From Oscillospiraceae bacterium (GTDB taxonomy: Bacteria > Bacillota > Clostridia > Oscillospirales > Oscillospiraceae): a DNA stretch of 35,254 nucleotides. Every line of letters begins with the position of its first letter. Within the stretch, counting starts at the first letter, position 1. Of the stretch, positions 8,404 through 16,053 are shown piece after piece. The stretch covers positions 1 through 35,254 of the forward strand of contig JAFSWC010000017.1 in NCBI GenBank assembly GCA_017444665.1, in the 5' to 3' direction. The position numbers and the translations under genes were made by a program. The notes beneath the pieces are model-generated. The model was not told the origin of the DNA. It searched no databases and saw nothing but the letters and a program-made list of their open reading frames with translations.

Positions 8404-8922
8404 ATGAAAAGACTGCTTGTTGTCCGCGGGGACATTACCCGCGAAAAGACAGATGCGATCGTCAACGCCGCCAACTGCTCGCTTTTGGGCGGCGGCGGCG
8501 TGGACGGCGCGATCCACCGCGCCGCCGGACCGCGGCTGCTGGAAGAATGCCGGACACTCGGCGGCTGCCGCACGGGCGAGGCAAAGATCACCGGCGGCTA
8601 TGACCTGTATGCGAAATACGTGATCCATACTCCAGGCCCGATCTGGCGCGGAGGGAATAACGGCGAAGATGCGCTCTTGCGCTCCTGTTATCTTTCATGC
8701 CTTCGCCTGGCGTCCGATAACGGGTGCAGGACGGTTGCTTTTCCGTCGATCTCGACCGGCGTGTATCATTTCCCGCTTTCCCGTGCCGCCGGGATCGCGA
8801 TCTCGGCGATCAGGGAGTATCTTGCCGACCACAGCGAAATCGAACAGGTGCGCATGGTCTGCTTTGACGCCCGCACGGAAGAGGCCTATCAGACGGCGCT
8901 TGACGCCTCGGAGGCCGAATGA
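8404..8922 (+). CDS. Macrodomain protein (O-acetyl-ADP-ribose deacetylase-like)
   Basis: This 172-residue single macrodomain begins with [21 protein letters not shown], and the glycine-rich loop [15 protein letters not shown] (about 29-43) is the signature of the MacroD/YmdB class. That class binds ADP-ribose and removes O-acetyl or protein-linked ADP-ribose. The second binding loop is [11 protein letters not shown] (about 117-127). The asparagine and aspartate used by MacroD-type hydrolases are in NAANCS and GGVDGA. The gene starts two bases after the ClpE-like stop codon and overlaps the rhomboid gene by four bases. Confidence 0.92.
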   Translation: MKRLLVVRGDITREKTDAIVNAANCSLLGGGGVDGAIHRAAGPRLLEECRTLGGCRTGEAKITGGYDLYAKYVIHTPGPIWRGGNNGEDALLRSCYLSCLRLASDNGCRTVAFPSISTGVYHFPLSRAAGIAISAIREYLADHSEIEQVRMVCFDARTEEAYQTALDASEAE

Positions 8923-9479
8923 AGCGAGGAATCAGACTGCAGTATAATTCGCCGGTTGTGCTTTCCTTTGCGCTTATTTCTCTTGCCGCTCTGATCCTCG
9001 GCGTCATTACAAAGGGCGCGACGACGGTAAAGTATTTCAGCGTTTACCGCTCGTCGCTTGCCGACATCTTCACCTACCCGCGCTTCTTTTTTCACGTCCT
9101 CGGACACAGCAGCTATGCCCATTACATAGGAAACATGATGCTGATCCTTGTTGTCGGGCCGCCGCTGGAAGAAAAGTACGGAAGCCGCAGCCTTTTTTGG
9201 GCTATTGCCATTACAGCGCTCGTCTCCGGGCTGATTCAGTGGCTGTTTTTCCCGCACACGGCGCTGCTCGGCGCTTCGGGGATCGTTTTCATGATGATCG
9301 TTATGTCCTCCCTCGCAGGAATGAAGGATGGCTGTGTGCCGATCACGCTGCTGCTTGTGCTGGTGCTTTATATCGGCAAAGAGGTCGTCGACGGCGTAGT
9401 GCTTGCGGACAATGTTTCGCAGCTGACTCACGTTGTGGGCGGTATGTGCGGCGCCGTTTTGGGCATGAATATGCGATGA
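8919..9479 (+). CDS. Rhomboid family intramembrane serine protease
   Basis: This 186-residue polytopic membrane protein has the rhomboid catalytic dyad. The serine is in LLGASGIVF (Ser120) and the histidine in SQLTHVVGG (His171), each in a hydrophobic helix. HYIGNMM near residues 69-75 matches the HxxxN-type motif of helix 2 that shapes the oxyanion hole. Rhomboids cleave single-span membrane proteins within the bilayer. The length is near the minimal six-helix core, with no extra domains. It is coupled by four-base overlaps to the macrodomain gene upstream and the DUF523 gene downstream. Confidence 0.9.
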   Translation: MKRGIRLQYNSPVVLSFALISLAALILGVITKGATTVKYFSVYRSSLADIFTYPRFFFHVLGHSSYAHYIGNMMLILVVGPPLEEKYGSRSLFWAIAITALVSGLIQWLFFPHTALLGASGIVFMMIVMSSLAGMKDGCVPITLLLVLVLYIGKEVVDGVVLADNVSQLTHVVGGMCGAVLGMNMR

Positions 9480-9922
9480 TGAAGGAACGATTGCTGATCA
9501 GTGCATGTCTCCTTGGCGCAAAATGCAAATACACCGGGGGCGACAACAGCCTTCCGGGCGACACGCTTGAAAAACTGCGCGAGCGGTACGCTCTTGTCCC
9601 TGTCTGCCCGGAAACGGCGGGCGGCCTCGGCGTTCCGCGCGAGCCGAGCGAGCGACAGGGCGACCGTGTCGTCAGCCGTGCGGGACGGGATGTTACCGCT
9701 CCCTATCGCCGCGGCGCAGAGATTGCCTGGAAGCTTTGCACAAGGTTTGGATGCCGTACAGCGCTGTTGAAAGAGCGCAGCCCCTCCTGCGGCTGCGGCC
9801 GCATCTACGACGGCAGCTTCACCGGCTCATTGATTGACCGAAACGGAGTGGCGGCCGAAGCACTGACAGAGCGCGGTGTTGCCGTCGTCGGAGAAAGTGA
9901 AATCAAAAAACTGCTCACATAA
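9476..9922 (+). CDS. DUF523 family protein
   Basis: This 148-residue protein has the cysteine motifs of DUF523. These are ISACLLGAKCKYTGGDN at the N-terminus, VPVCPETAGGLGVPREPSE in the middle (about 41-59) and LKERSPSCGCG (about 98-108) in the C-terminal half. Family function is not established; the conserved cysteines suggest metal or Fe-S binding. I chose ATG 9476 because it makes a four-base ATGA overlap with the rhomboid stop; an ATG immediately after, at 9479, is equally possible. A longer open frame upstream from 9197 is a shadow of the rhomboid gene. It is the last gene before a strong terminator. Confidence 0.85.
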   Translation: MMKERLLISACLLGAKCKYTGGDNSLPGDTLEKLRERYALVPVCPETAGGLGVPREPSERQGDRVVSRAGRDVTAPYRRGAEIAWKLCTRFGCRTALLKERSPSCGCGRIYDGSFTGSLIDRNGVAAEALTERGVAVVGESEIKKLLT

Positions 9923-9959
9923 AAAGCAGTCTCAGGCTGGGAGCCTGAGACTGCTTTTT
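9921..9959. terminator. Bidirectional intrinsic terminator, 18-bp stem
   Basis: An uninterrupted 18-bp stem (9921-9938 with 9942-9959) encloses a three-base loop, with A-run and T-run ends. It can therefore stop the cvpA-to-DUF523 operon on the plus strand and the converging secreted-protein gene on the minus strand. Confidence 0.95.
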
Positions 9960-10512
9960 ATGCGCTGATCCTGTTTCCCTCACGGTCAAGAAACAAAGCC
10001 GGGACGGCACCGGAAACCGCCTGTGCGATATCGGCACAGGGCAATGCGCTGCCGCTGCGTCCGTAGACGGGGACGATCTCGATCGCCTCGGAAAAGGATG
10101 CGCGTACGGCTGAGCCGGGCATGGAGGAATAGAGCGCGGCCCGCAGCCTCTCCTCCAACTTATCCCGATCGGCCGCAACGCCGAAGGATCGCCCGCCTGC
10201 ATGTACGGCGTACAGCCGCGATACGCCCGGGACCTCAGAAAGGATTCGATCGCTCAAATGCCGTATCTCGCCGCGAGGCGCACGAAGGGACAGAAAGAGG
10301 CAATGCTCGATTTCGGGCATGCGCGCGCGGCGGGGAAGAATCTCTTCCGCGGCCGCTGCGGCGACAAGCTCTGCCCGCCGGGCGTCACCAAGCGAGTAGG
10401 CGGCATCATCCCATTTCCCGTTTACGCCGACACGGCAGCAAAGGTTCAGATTTGCGGTAAAGACAAAAAGCAGGGCAAGAGAGAACAAAAAAGCGCGGGA
10501 TTTCAACGGCAT
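9958..10512 (-). CDS. Secreted or membrane-anchored protein of unknown function
   Basis: I do not recognise this family. From ATG 10512 it has 184 residues. It starts with a short basic segment and a hydrophobic stretch (AFLFSLALLFVFTANLNLCC), so it is exported or membrane-anchored. The remainder is a soluble alpha/beta-like domain with the motif RVGVNGKWDDAAYSLGDARR just after the membrane segment, reminiscent of small extracytoplasmic modules in clostridial envelope proteins. The ribosome binding site GAGGTG directly abuts ATG 10512. TTG at 10506 is better spaced and may be the true start, and GTG 10515 is also in frame. The stop codon lies inside the shared terminator. Confidence 0.6.
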   Translation of the reverse strand: MPLKSRAFLFSLALLFVFTANLNLCCRVGVNGKWDDAAYSLGDARRAELVAAAAAEEILPRRARMPEIEHCLFLSLRAPRGEIRHLSDRILSEVPGVSRLYAVHAGGRSFGVAADRDKLEERLRAALYSSMPGSAVRASFSEAIEIVPVYGRSGSALPCADIAQAVSGAVPALFLDREGNRISA

Positions 10513-10612
10513 CACCTCAAAAAAAGAATGGCACGATGCGGCGCAGCAAGAGCGTCGGGGCCGTGCTTATCCAACATAATGCCTCCGCCCCGCCTCCGTC
10601 AAGGCTTTCGAC

Positions 10613-10635
10613 AAAAGCTTTGAAAAACAGCTTTT
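10613..10635 (-). terminator. Possible terminator of the SSB-like gene
   Basis: AAAAGCT (10613-10619) and AGCTTTT (10629-10635) form a 7-bp stem with a nine-base loop, about 45 bases past the SSB-like stop on the minus strand. The U-run is short, so strength is uncertain. Confidence 0.45.
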
Positions 10636-10678
10636 CATTCCTTCTTTCCGCTTCGGATCAGGCATGGCCGTACATTTT

Positions 10679-11287
10679 TCAGAAATCTGTAAGCGGCTCA
10701 ATCTGCGCGGCGGAGATCTCGTAGGCCGTGCGCTCCTCCAGACCGCTTTCCGTCAGTTTGGAATAGCGGCGGCTTTGAATCCGCCCTTCAAGCGACAGGC
10801 GTGTCCCAACCTCCCATAGCGCGGCTTCACGCGCCTTGACGCCCCAGCAGATACAAGGCAGATAATCGGACCGCCCGTATCGCCGGTTGATCGCGAGGAT
10901 GAGATCACATATGTCCCGCCCCATCGGCGTTGTGCGAAGATTCGGCGGCTTGCAAAGCGTTCCGCGCAAACAGACAAGGTTTTCATCCGCCTCGTCAGCC
11001 GGCGCAAGCGTGCGCGCAAAGACCGAGACGACAAGACGCGGCCATTCGCCGCTTCGATTGTTGAAGGTGCGCACCTCACCCGTGACGCAAAGGCGGGGAA
11101 CGTTCTCCAGCATGCCAAGCATCGTCTCGCGGACGGTGACGTTTATCGTGTCGGCCGTTCCGGACAGACGGCGCACAAGCAGAGGAAGAACGTAAAAGTT
11201 TTGCGAGCGGGCCGAGTGAGAATAGACCGCCTCTCCGGCACAGCTCCCGCAGAGAAATACAAAGTTATCCTGTACGCTTTGATCCAT
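10679..11287 (-). CDS. Single-stranded DNA-binding (OB-fold) protein
   Basis: This 202-residue protein is divergent from classical SSB. The C-terminal half carries an SSB-type OB fold: LRGTLCKPPNLRTTPMG, then ILAINRRYGRSDYLPCICWG, then GTRLSLEGRIQSRRY. These correspond to the strand 1, DNA-binding tryptophan/aromatic and strand 4-5 regions of SSB. The N-terminal half also looks beta-rich and may be a second OB-like fold. It lacks the acidic C-terminal tip (DDDIPF) of replicative SSB, so it is likely an accessory paralogue. ATG 11287 was chosen because AAGGA lies eight bases upstream; ATG 11296 directly abuts that site. It diverges from deoC. Confidence 0.8.
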   Translation of the reverse strand: MDQSVQDNFVFLCGSCAGEAVYSHSARSQNFYVLPLLVRRLSGTADTINVTVRETMLGMLENVPRLCVTGEVRTFNNRSGEWPRLVVSVFARTLAPADEADENLVCLRGTLCKPPNLRTTPMGRDICDLILAINRRYGRSDYLPCICWGVKAREAALWEVGTRLSLEGRIQSRRYSKLTESGLEERTAYEISAAQIEPLTDF

Positions 11288-11345
11288 AGCTTTCATCCTT
11301 TTTCAGTAGTCATGTTTCCACTTCTAGTCTATTCTGCGCGGATAC

Positions 11346-11374
11346 TTGAATATGCCGCCGGGTTCGTTTATAAT
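11346..11374 (+). promoter_or_regulatory. Sigma-A promoter of deoC
   Basis: TTGAAT (11346-11351) and TATAAT (11369-11374) are 17 bases apart. They lie 31 bases before the deoC start, which is preceded by AAAGGAG. Confidence 0.8.
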
Positions 11375-11405
11375 ACAAATACCAAAATCAAAGGAGAACT
11401 GCTTT

Positions 11406-12071
11406 ATGGATATCAGCGAGATCTTAACAAAGTGCGACCATACGCTCCTGCGGGTAGACTGCCGTGCGGAGGAGATTCGCGCGCTCTGTGATCAGGCCAT
11501 TCGCTACCGCTGCGCCAGCGTGTGTATTCCGCCGTGCCACGTTGCCGGGGCAAAACGCTATGTAGGCGACAAGCTCGCAATCTGCACGGTCATCGGCTTT
11601 CCAAACGGCTATATGACCACCACGGCCAAGGCCTTTGAGGCCGCCGATGCCGTGAGCAACGGCGCGGACGAGATCGACATGGTCATCAACCTGTCCATGG
11701 TCAAGGATGCCGCCTGGAACGAGGTGGCAAAGGATATCGCGGCTGTTCGCAAAGCCACGGAAGGAAAGATCCTGAAGGTCATTATCGAGTGCTGCCTGCT
11801 TACCGAGGAGGAAAAGCTGCAGCTCTGCCGCATTGTTTCCGACAGCGGCGCGGACTTCATCAAGACTTCCACCGGCTTTTCCACCGGCGGCGCCACGCGC
11901 GAGGACGTCAAGCTGATGCGCGAAAATTGCCCGGAGCGTGTCAAGGTCAAGGCCGCGGGCGGCATCTCCTCCCTGCAGGATGCCGAGGACTTTATCGCCC
12001 TTGGCGCCGAACGGCTGGGCACCAGCCGGATCGTCAAGCTGGCGATCGCCCAGGAACAGGAAGAGGCATAA
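11406..12071 (+). CDS. deoC: Deoxyribose-phosphate aldolase
   Basis: DeoC cleaves 2-deoxyribose-5-phosphate to glyceraldehyde-3-phosphate and acetaldehyde in deoxynucleoside catabolism. The 221-residue product is the normal bacterial short form. The Schiff-base lysine is in GADFIKTSTGFSTGG (about residues 145-159), and the second active-site lysine is in RVKVKAAGGI. DHTLLR near the N-terminus and the block TVIGFPNGYMTT are also conserved. AAAGGAG sits upstream of ATG 11406; the in-frame ATG at 11346 lies within the promoter and is not used. The gene appears monocistronic with its own promoter, and no deoxynucleoside kinase, phosphopentomutase or transporter lies beside it. Confidence 0.95.
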   Translation: MDISEILTKCDHTLLRVDCRAEEIRALCDQAIRYRCASVCIPPCHVAGAKRYVGDKLAICTVIGFPNGYMTTTAKAFEAADAVSNGADEIDMVINLSMVKDAAWNEVAKDIAAVRKATEGKILKVIIECCLLTEEEKLQLCRIVSDSGADFIKTSTGFSTGGATREDVKLMRENCPERVKVKAAGGISSLQDAEDFIALGAERLGTSRIVKLAIAQEQEEA

Positions 12072-12080
12072 AGCATATAC

Positions 12081-12116
12081 TTTTCGGCGCCGGAACATTC
12101 GTCCCGGCGCCGAAAA
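12081..12116. other. Stable stem-loop after deoC
   Basis: A 13-bp perfect stem (12081-12093 with 12104-12116) starts ten bases past the deoC stop codon. The 3' side is followed by A residues, so it lacks the U-run of a standard terminator. It may still block 3' exonucleases or end transcription inefficiently. Confidence 0.6.
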
Positions 12117-12146
12117 AAATTTGCCCGAAAAAAGGATAAGTATTGC

Positions 12147-12175
12147 TTGATAAGCGCGGGGAAAGCTGATATAGT
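12147..12175 (+). promoter_or_regulatory. Sigma-A promoter of the infC-rpmI-rplT operon
   Basis: TTGATA (12147-12152) and TATAGT (12170-12175) are 17 bases apart. Transcription from here would give a leader of about 165 nucleotides before infC. Confidence 0.8.
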
Positions 12176-12181
12176 AATCCC

Positions 12182-12348
12182 GCTTAAAACAAAGAAGGTA
12201 CGGCTCTCCGCCCACCTCACCCGCCGGCAGCATGGCCAGGCGCGGTCAATAAGGCATAAGATCCCCACAGGGGGCGTATGCTGTGTTGTGGTGCGGATGC
12301 TGTGCATCCGTATTTTTTATGTTTCCGCTACTATGGAGGTGGGCTACA
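12182..12348 (+). promoter_or_regulatory. Structured leader of infC-rpmI-rplT, L20-leader type
   Basis: Between the promoter and the infC start the RNA can form a hairpin from GCATA (12254-12258) and CCCC pairing with GGGG and TATGC (to 12281), and then a terminator hairpin at 12293-12320. Firmicutes infC operons are commonly controlled by such leaders, where excess ribosomal protein L20 promotes early termination. Position and architecture fit that family. I did not derive a full consensus match. Confidence 0.65.
12293..12320 (+). terminator. Leader attenuator upstream of infC
   Basis: CGGATGC (12294-12300) and GCATCCG (12304-12310) pair around a three-base loop and are followed by TATTTTTTAT. 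It sits before the infC ribosome binding site and therefore acts as an attenuator, not an end-of-operon terminator. Confidence 0.8.
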
Positions 12349-12780
<432 letters not shown>

Positions 12781-12783
<3 letters not shown>

Positions 12784-12960
12784 GCCGATATCGCCAATAT
12801 GGACAAAGCGCCGAAGCTCGAAGGGCGCAACATGTCGATGTTCCTCTCTCCCAAGCCGCAGACCGCACCGAAAAGGCCAGGAAAGCCCAAAACGCCCAAG
12901 ACCGACAGCCCTGCAATCGACACAGCGGAAAGCACCGAAGAGGACAAGACGCAAGAATAA
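12781..12960 (+). other. Conserved IF-3 C-terminus lying in frame beyond the UGA
   Basis: After the UGA at 12781-12783 the same frame reads 58 sense codons to TAA. It begins ADIANMDKAPKLEGRNMSMF, the conserved end of the IF-3 C-domain, followed by a Pro/Lys-rich tail. No frameshift is present. From memory, B. subtilis IF-3 has cysteine where the UGA falls (FSEACADIAVVE). GCGCC (12808-12812) and GGCGC (12824-12828) can pair around an 11-base loop starting with G, 29 bases past the UGA. That fits the loose bacterial SECIS spacing rule but may be chance. Confidence 0.85.
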
Positions 12961-13029
12961 GACCCGCCCATCGCCAACATTGTAAAACAGCAGGTTTTTC
13001 CTGTTTGAATCAGAAAAGGAGAAATAGTC

Positions 13030-13227
13030 ATGCCTAAACTGAAGACGCACAGTGGTGCAAAAAAGAGATTCAATCTCACCAAGACCGGTAAGGTTAAGCG
13101 TGCGCACGCTTACAAGAGCCATATCCTCACCAAGAAAGATACGAAGCGCTGCCGCCGTCTGCGGTCCGAGACTTATGCCGACGTGACCAATGCCGCGACC
13201 ATCAAAAAAATGATCCCTTACAAATAA
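13030..13227 (+). CDS. rpmI: 50S ribosomal protein L35
   Basis: This 65-residue basic protein opens [13 protein letters not shown] and has the L35 signatures [11 protein letters not shown] and KRCRRLR. GGAGAAATAGTC precedes the ATG. It lies between infC and rplT in the standard order. It is 69 bases after the infC readthrough stop, compared with 246 bases after the UGA, and the shorter gap is the more usual spacing. Confidence 0.98.
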   Translation: MPKLKTHSGAKKRFNLTKTGKVKRAHAYKSHILTKKDTKRCRRLRSETYADVTNAATIKKMIPYK

Positions 13228-13258
13228 GGGCTGCAAGTGTAAATAGGAGGATATACAA

Positions 13259-13612
13259 ATGGCAAGAGTTAAAGGCGCAATGATGACCCGCAAGCACAGA
13301 AACAAGGTGCTTGGCCTGGCAAAGGGTTACTGGGGCAACAAGTCCCGTCATTTCAAGATGGCGAACGAGCAGGTGATGAAGTCCGGCCGTTACGCATATG
13401 TTGGACGCAAGCAGAAGAAGAGAGATTTCCGTTCGCTGTGGATCACCCGTATCAGCGCCGGCTGCAAGCTCAACGGCATGAACTACTCTACCTTCATGCA
13501 CGGCCTCAAGCTCGCGGGCGTCGACATGAACCGCAAGATGCTCTCCGAGACCGCGATCCACGATCCGGAAGCCTTCACTGCTCTGTGCGAGCTGGCCAAG
13601 GCTGCCCGGTAA
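13259..13612 (+). CDS. rplT: 50S ribosomal protein L20
   Basis: This 117-residue protein is the standard L20 length. It opens [20 protein letters not shown] and contains the conserved [18 protein letters not shown] and [13 protein letters not shown] blocks. L20 is an early assembly protein of the large subunit and in Firmicutes represses its own operon by binding the infC leader, for which a candidate is visible at 12182-12348. GGAGG lies upstream of the ATG. It is the last gene of the operon. Confidence 0.98.
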   Translation: MARVKGAMMTRKHRNKVLGLAKGYWGNKSRHFKMANEQVMKSGRYAYVGRKQKKRDFRSLWITRISAGCKLNGMNYSTFMHGLKLAGVDMNRKMLSETAIHDPEAFTALCELAKAAR

Positions 13613-13634
13613 CTGACAGAATTAAATCGATCTT

Positions 13635-13670
13635 AAATGCCGCTCTCCATGCTTGAGCGGCATTTTGCCT
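13635..13670 (+). terminator. Terminator of the infC-rpmI-rplT operon
   Basis: An 11-bp stem (13635-13645 with 13655-13665) has a nine-base loop and ends in TTTT. It follows the rplT stop by about 20 bases. Confidence 0.85.
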
Positions 13671-13687
13671 GTTTGAGATAAGACGAC

Positions 13688-14575
13688 ATGATAAGAGAGT
13701 ATCTGGAAAAACACGAGAGAGCGCGTGATGTACTCACGACACTCTATACCATTGTGCTGGAATTGGCCTATGCTGTCGGTATGAATATGTTCATTGTCCC
13801 TGCCGGGATCTACAGCGGTGGATTAATGGGCATATGCCAACTGATACGAACCCTGCTGCTGGAATATGCCGGGTTGAAAATCAACTTTGATATCGCCGGC
13901 CTTTTGTACTATGCGGTCAACATCCCAATCTTCCTTTATGCATGGAAGAAAATGCGGCGCAAGACCTTGGTCAAGACGATCATCACCGTTTCTTTTTCTA
14001 CGCTATTTCTGGCGTTGATCCCGGTACGGGCGATCCTGCCTGACGACCGCCTTGCAGCGATTATTGTGGGTAGTTTGGTATGTGGCTCCGCCAGCGGCGT
14101 GATCCTGCGCTGCGGCTCCTCTGGCGGCGGACTGGATATCATCGGCCTGCTTATGGCCATGGGTAAACGCGAAACTGGCGTTGGCGAGGTGTATCTGATC
14201 GTCAATGCCGTGCAGTTTGCGGCGTATGCAGTCCTGTTTGGCGCTCCTGTCGTGATCTATTCGCTGATCTCTACCTTCCTTAACTCCTTCGCTTTGGATC
14301 ATTTTCACTTCCAGAATATCAATGTCGAGGTAAAAATCATTACCAAGCGAAAGGACGAGCTGGCGGATGCGATCCTGCGCGGGCTGCACCGCGGCGTTAC
14401 CGAGTGGGCAAGCGTCGGAGCCTATACCGACGAACCCAGCGAGGTTTTGTACGTTATCATCTCCAAGTATGAAATCACGCGCTTGCGCAACATTATTGCG
14501 CACTGTGATCCAAATGCCTTCGTCGTCATCGGCGACAAGGTGCACGTCTACGGTAATTTTCTCAAAAGACTGTAA
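13688..14575 (+). CDS. YitT family membrane protein
   Basis: This 295-residue protein has an N-terminal five-helix membrane region of the YitT/DUF161 type (about residues 15-210). It includes NMFIVPAGIYSGGLMGICQL and the glycine-rich GSSGGGLDIIGLLM. A C-terminal DUF2179 soluble domain follows (about 212-295: VEVKIITKRKDELADAIL to HVYGNFLKRL). Members are predicted permeases or membrane sensors of unknown substrate. It begins 22 bases past the rplT terminator with no clear promoter or strong ribosome binding site, so expression may rely on terminator readthrough. Confidence 0.88.
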   Translation: MIREYLEKHERARDVLTTLYTIVLELAYAVGMNMFIVPAGIYSGGLMGICQLIRTLLLEYAGLKINFDIAGLLYYAVNIPIFLYAWKKMRRKTLVKTIITVSFSTLFLALIPVRAILPDDRLAAIIVGSLVCGSASGVILRCGSSGGGLDIIGLLMAMGKRETGVGEVYLIVNAVQFAAYAVLFGAPVVIYSLISTFLNSFALDHFHFQNINVEVKIITKRKDELADAILRGLHRGVTEWASVGAYTDEPSEVLYVIISKYEITRLRNIIAHCDPNAFVVIGDKVHVYGNFLKRL

Positions 14576-14580
14576 AGCTG

Positions 14581-14616
14581 CAGGGTATGGAGCACGCTCC
14601 ATACCCTGTTCGTTTT
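14581..14616 (+). terminator. Terminator after the YitT gene
   Basis: A 13-bp stem with a two-base spacer (14581-14593 and 14596-14608, nearly perfect AGGGTATGGAGC and GCTCCATACCCT) is followed by GTTCGTTTT. It starts six bases past the YitT stop codon. Confidence 0.85.
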
Positions 14617-14632
14617 GCGTCCTTGAATATGC

Positions 14633-14661
14633 TTGCAATCGATTTGCGAATCCCCTATAAT
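14633..14661 (+). promoter_or_regulatory. Sigma-A promoter of the Nif11-like operon
   Basis: TTGCAA (14633-14638) and TATAAT (14656-14661) are 17 bases apart and 37 bases upstream of the Nif11-like start. Confidence 0.8.
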
Positions 14662-14698
14662 AAAACCGATCCTATTGTACGAGGAAAGGGAATGCCGC

Positions 14699-15034
14699 AT
14701 GATCGAAAACGCAGAAAAGTTTTTTGAGATGTATAAGAAGGATGATGCACTCAAAGCGCGCGTAAAGGAAGCAATGGATTGCTACCCCGGCAGCTTTGAG
14801 ATCCGCGAGCCGCTTGTGGAAGAGGTGCTGCTGCCGATCGCGCGCGAGCTCGGCCTTAACTTTTCCGTCAGTGAGCTGCGCGCCTATGAGACGAGAAAAA
14901 AACTCAGCCACCTTCACCAGAGCGACGAGGAGTACTTTGCCTCGATCGAGGACGAGGAGGGCTTTTGGCTGCTCGACAGCGGCTGGGAATATGACGAAGA
15001 CGTGTTGCGGGCAGGGGAGGAGTGGAAGAGATGA
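14699..15034 (+). CDS. Nif11-like small protein
   Basis: This 111-residue protein resembles the Nif11 domain. It has an early helix ENAEKFFEMYKKDDALKARVKEAM, then the hallmark VLLPIARELGLNFSVSELRAY, equivalent to the 'A.e.Gf.ft.eEl' end of Nif11. The family includes nitrogen-fixation-associated proteins and leader peptides of ribosomally made natural products. This member has no Gly-Gly cleavage site and no Cys/Ser/Thr-rich core peptide. The tail is acidic and aromatic (EEYFASIEDEEGFWLLDSGW). GAGGAAAGGG precedes ATG 14699; the upstream in-frame ATG at 14633 lies in the promoter. It overlaps the trigger-factor-like gene by four bases, suggesting the products act together. No modifying enzyme is nearby. 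Confidence 0.65.
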   Translation: MIENAEKFFEMYKKDDALKARVKEAMDCYPGSFEIREPLVEEVLLPIARELGLNFSVSELRAYETRKKLSHLHQSDEEYFASIEDEEGFWLLDSGWEYDEDVLRAGEEWKR

Positions 15035-16017
15035 AGATTCTCAGCTGCTCTCTCTCCGGCGGAGACGTATGCGCCACCATCCTGGCGGAAAAGGAAGATT
15101 GCCGGCGTTTCGGTGGCGGCCATGCAACCGTCGAAGGCTGCATCCACTTATTCTGCGAAGAAAAGCAACTTCCCGCGCTTGCGCTCGCCCGTGTCACCCG
15201 AATGACAGAAACGGCAGACGGCGGCATCGAATTTGATTTTGACGGCGCCGTTCCACCCAAAGTAGAGCTGGGAAAATATCTTGGACTTGAAGTTTACGTC
15301 CCGGCGGACGAAAGCCCGGATCTGCCTGTCCTGCGCGCCGCGGCCGAAACGCTTGCGGCTGACATTCCCGAGACTTATATCAGCCGCAAGATCGACGGCC
15401 TTGTTCGGCAGCGTCTGGAGGATGTGGCCCAGCGTCCCGGCTTCAATACCCTGGCAGATATGTATGCAGTCCTGCGCGCCGCAAGCGCCGAGCTGGAACT
15501 GAGCCATGACGATGATGCGCTTTGGGATATGGCGGTAGCCGTGTCCGACGAATTGAACGCCGGAAACATGCGCGCACGCAGCTCACGCGAGATCGCCGAG
15601 CTCCTTGCCGCTGCACTTTATCCCGGCGCAGGCGGCGATCATGCCCTCACCGTGATCGAGCGGGCTCTGGAGCGCCGCGCTGCGCAAAAACGCGCCGAAA
15701 GCATGGAATCCATCGCGGAAGAAAGCTTTGCATGCTATCTGCGCATGGCGGGCAAAAGCATGAGCGACCTGCGGGGTGAATTTTACGATCTTGCTGCCGA
15801 ACTTGTGCGGATCGATCTGCTGATCGACGAGGTTGCCAAACGTGAAAACATCACGCTGAGCGGCGACGAATTCGACGCTGCGCTGGACGCGATCTCTTCC
15901 AGGTACGAGCTGCCTCCTGCGGAGGTGCTTCATATGATTGGGGCCTCAACGCTGCGCGGACAGCTGATCCGCGACAAGGCCCGCGCGATGATCGTGGACA
16001 GTGCCGATACGTTTTGA
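15031..16017 (+). CDS. Trigger-factor-like protein lacking the PPIase domain
   Basis: This 328-residue protein has a stretch VPPKVELGKYLGLEVYVP (about 75-92), matching the end of the trigger factor N-domain. The C-terminal region, DLAAELVRIDLLIDEVAKRE to LRGQLIRDKARAMIVDSA (about 252-325), matches the helical substrate-cradling domain. The FKBP-type PPIase domain is absent, and no GFRxGK ribosome-docking signature is seen in the first 75 residues. It may be a soluble chaperone for the coupled Nif11-like protein, or a general paralogue; SurA/PrsA-like foldases are a weaker alternative because there is no signal peptide. ATG 15031 was chosen over GTG 15022, which is too close to GGGAGG. Confidence 0.7.
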   Translation: MKILSCSLSGGDVCATILAEKEDCRRFGGGHATVEGCIHLFCEEKQLPALALARVTRMTETADGGIEFDFDGAVPPKVELGKYLGLEVYVPADESPDLPVLRAAAETLAADIPETYISRKIDGLVRQRLEDVAQRPGFNTLADMYAVLRAASAELELSHDDDALWDMAVAVSDELNAGNMRARSSREIAELLAAALYPGAGGDHALTVIERALERRAAQKRAESMESIAEESFACYLRMAGKSMSDLRGEFYDLAAELVRIDLLIDEVAKRENITLSGDEFDAALDAISSRYELPPAEVLHMIGASTLRGQLIRDKARAMIVDSADTF

Positions 16018-16025
16018 AACAAAAA

Positions 16026-16050
16026 AAGAGGACGCCAGCGACGTCCTCTT
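16026..16050. terminator. Bidirectional terminator between convergent genes
   Basis: A 9-bp stem (16026-16034 with 16042-16050) is flanked by seven A residues on the left and GCTTTATTT on the right. It can stop the trigger-factor-like operon on plus and the LytTR gene on minus; the minus side has the better U-run. Confidence 0.85.
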
Positions 16051-16053
16051 GCT

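Noticed and set aside
14699..15034. Precursor peptide of a modified natural product
   Set aside because: Nif11-like sequence fits a leader, but there is no Gly-Gly site, no core region and no modification or export gene nearby.
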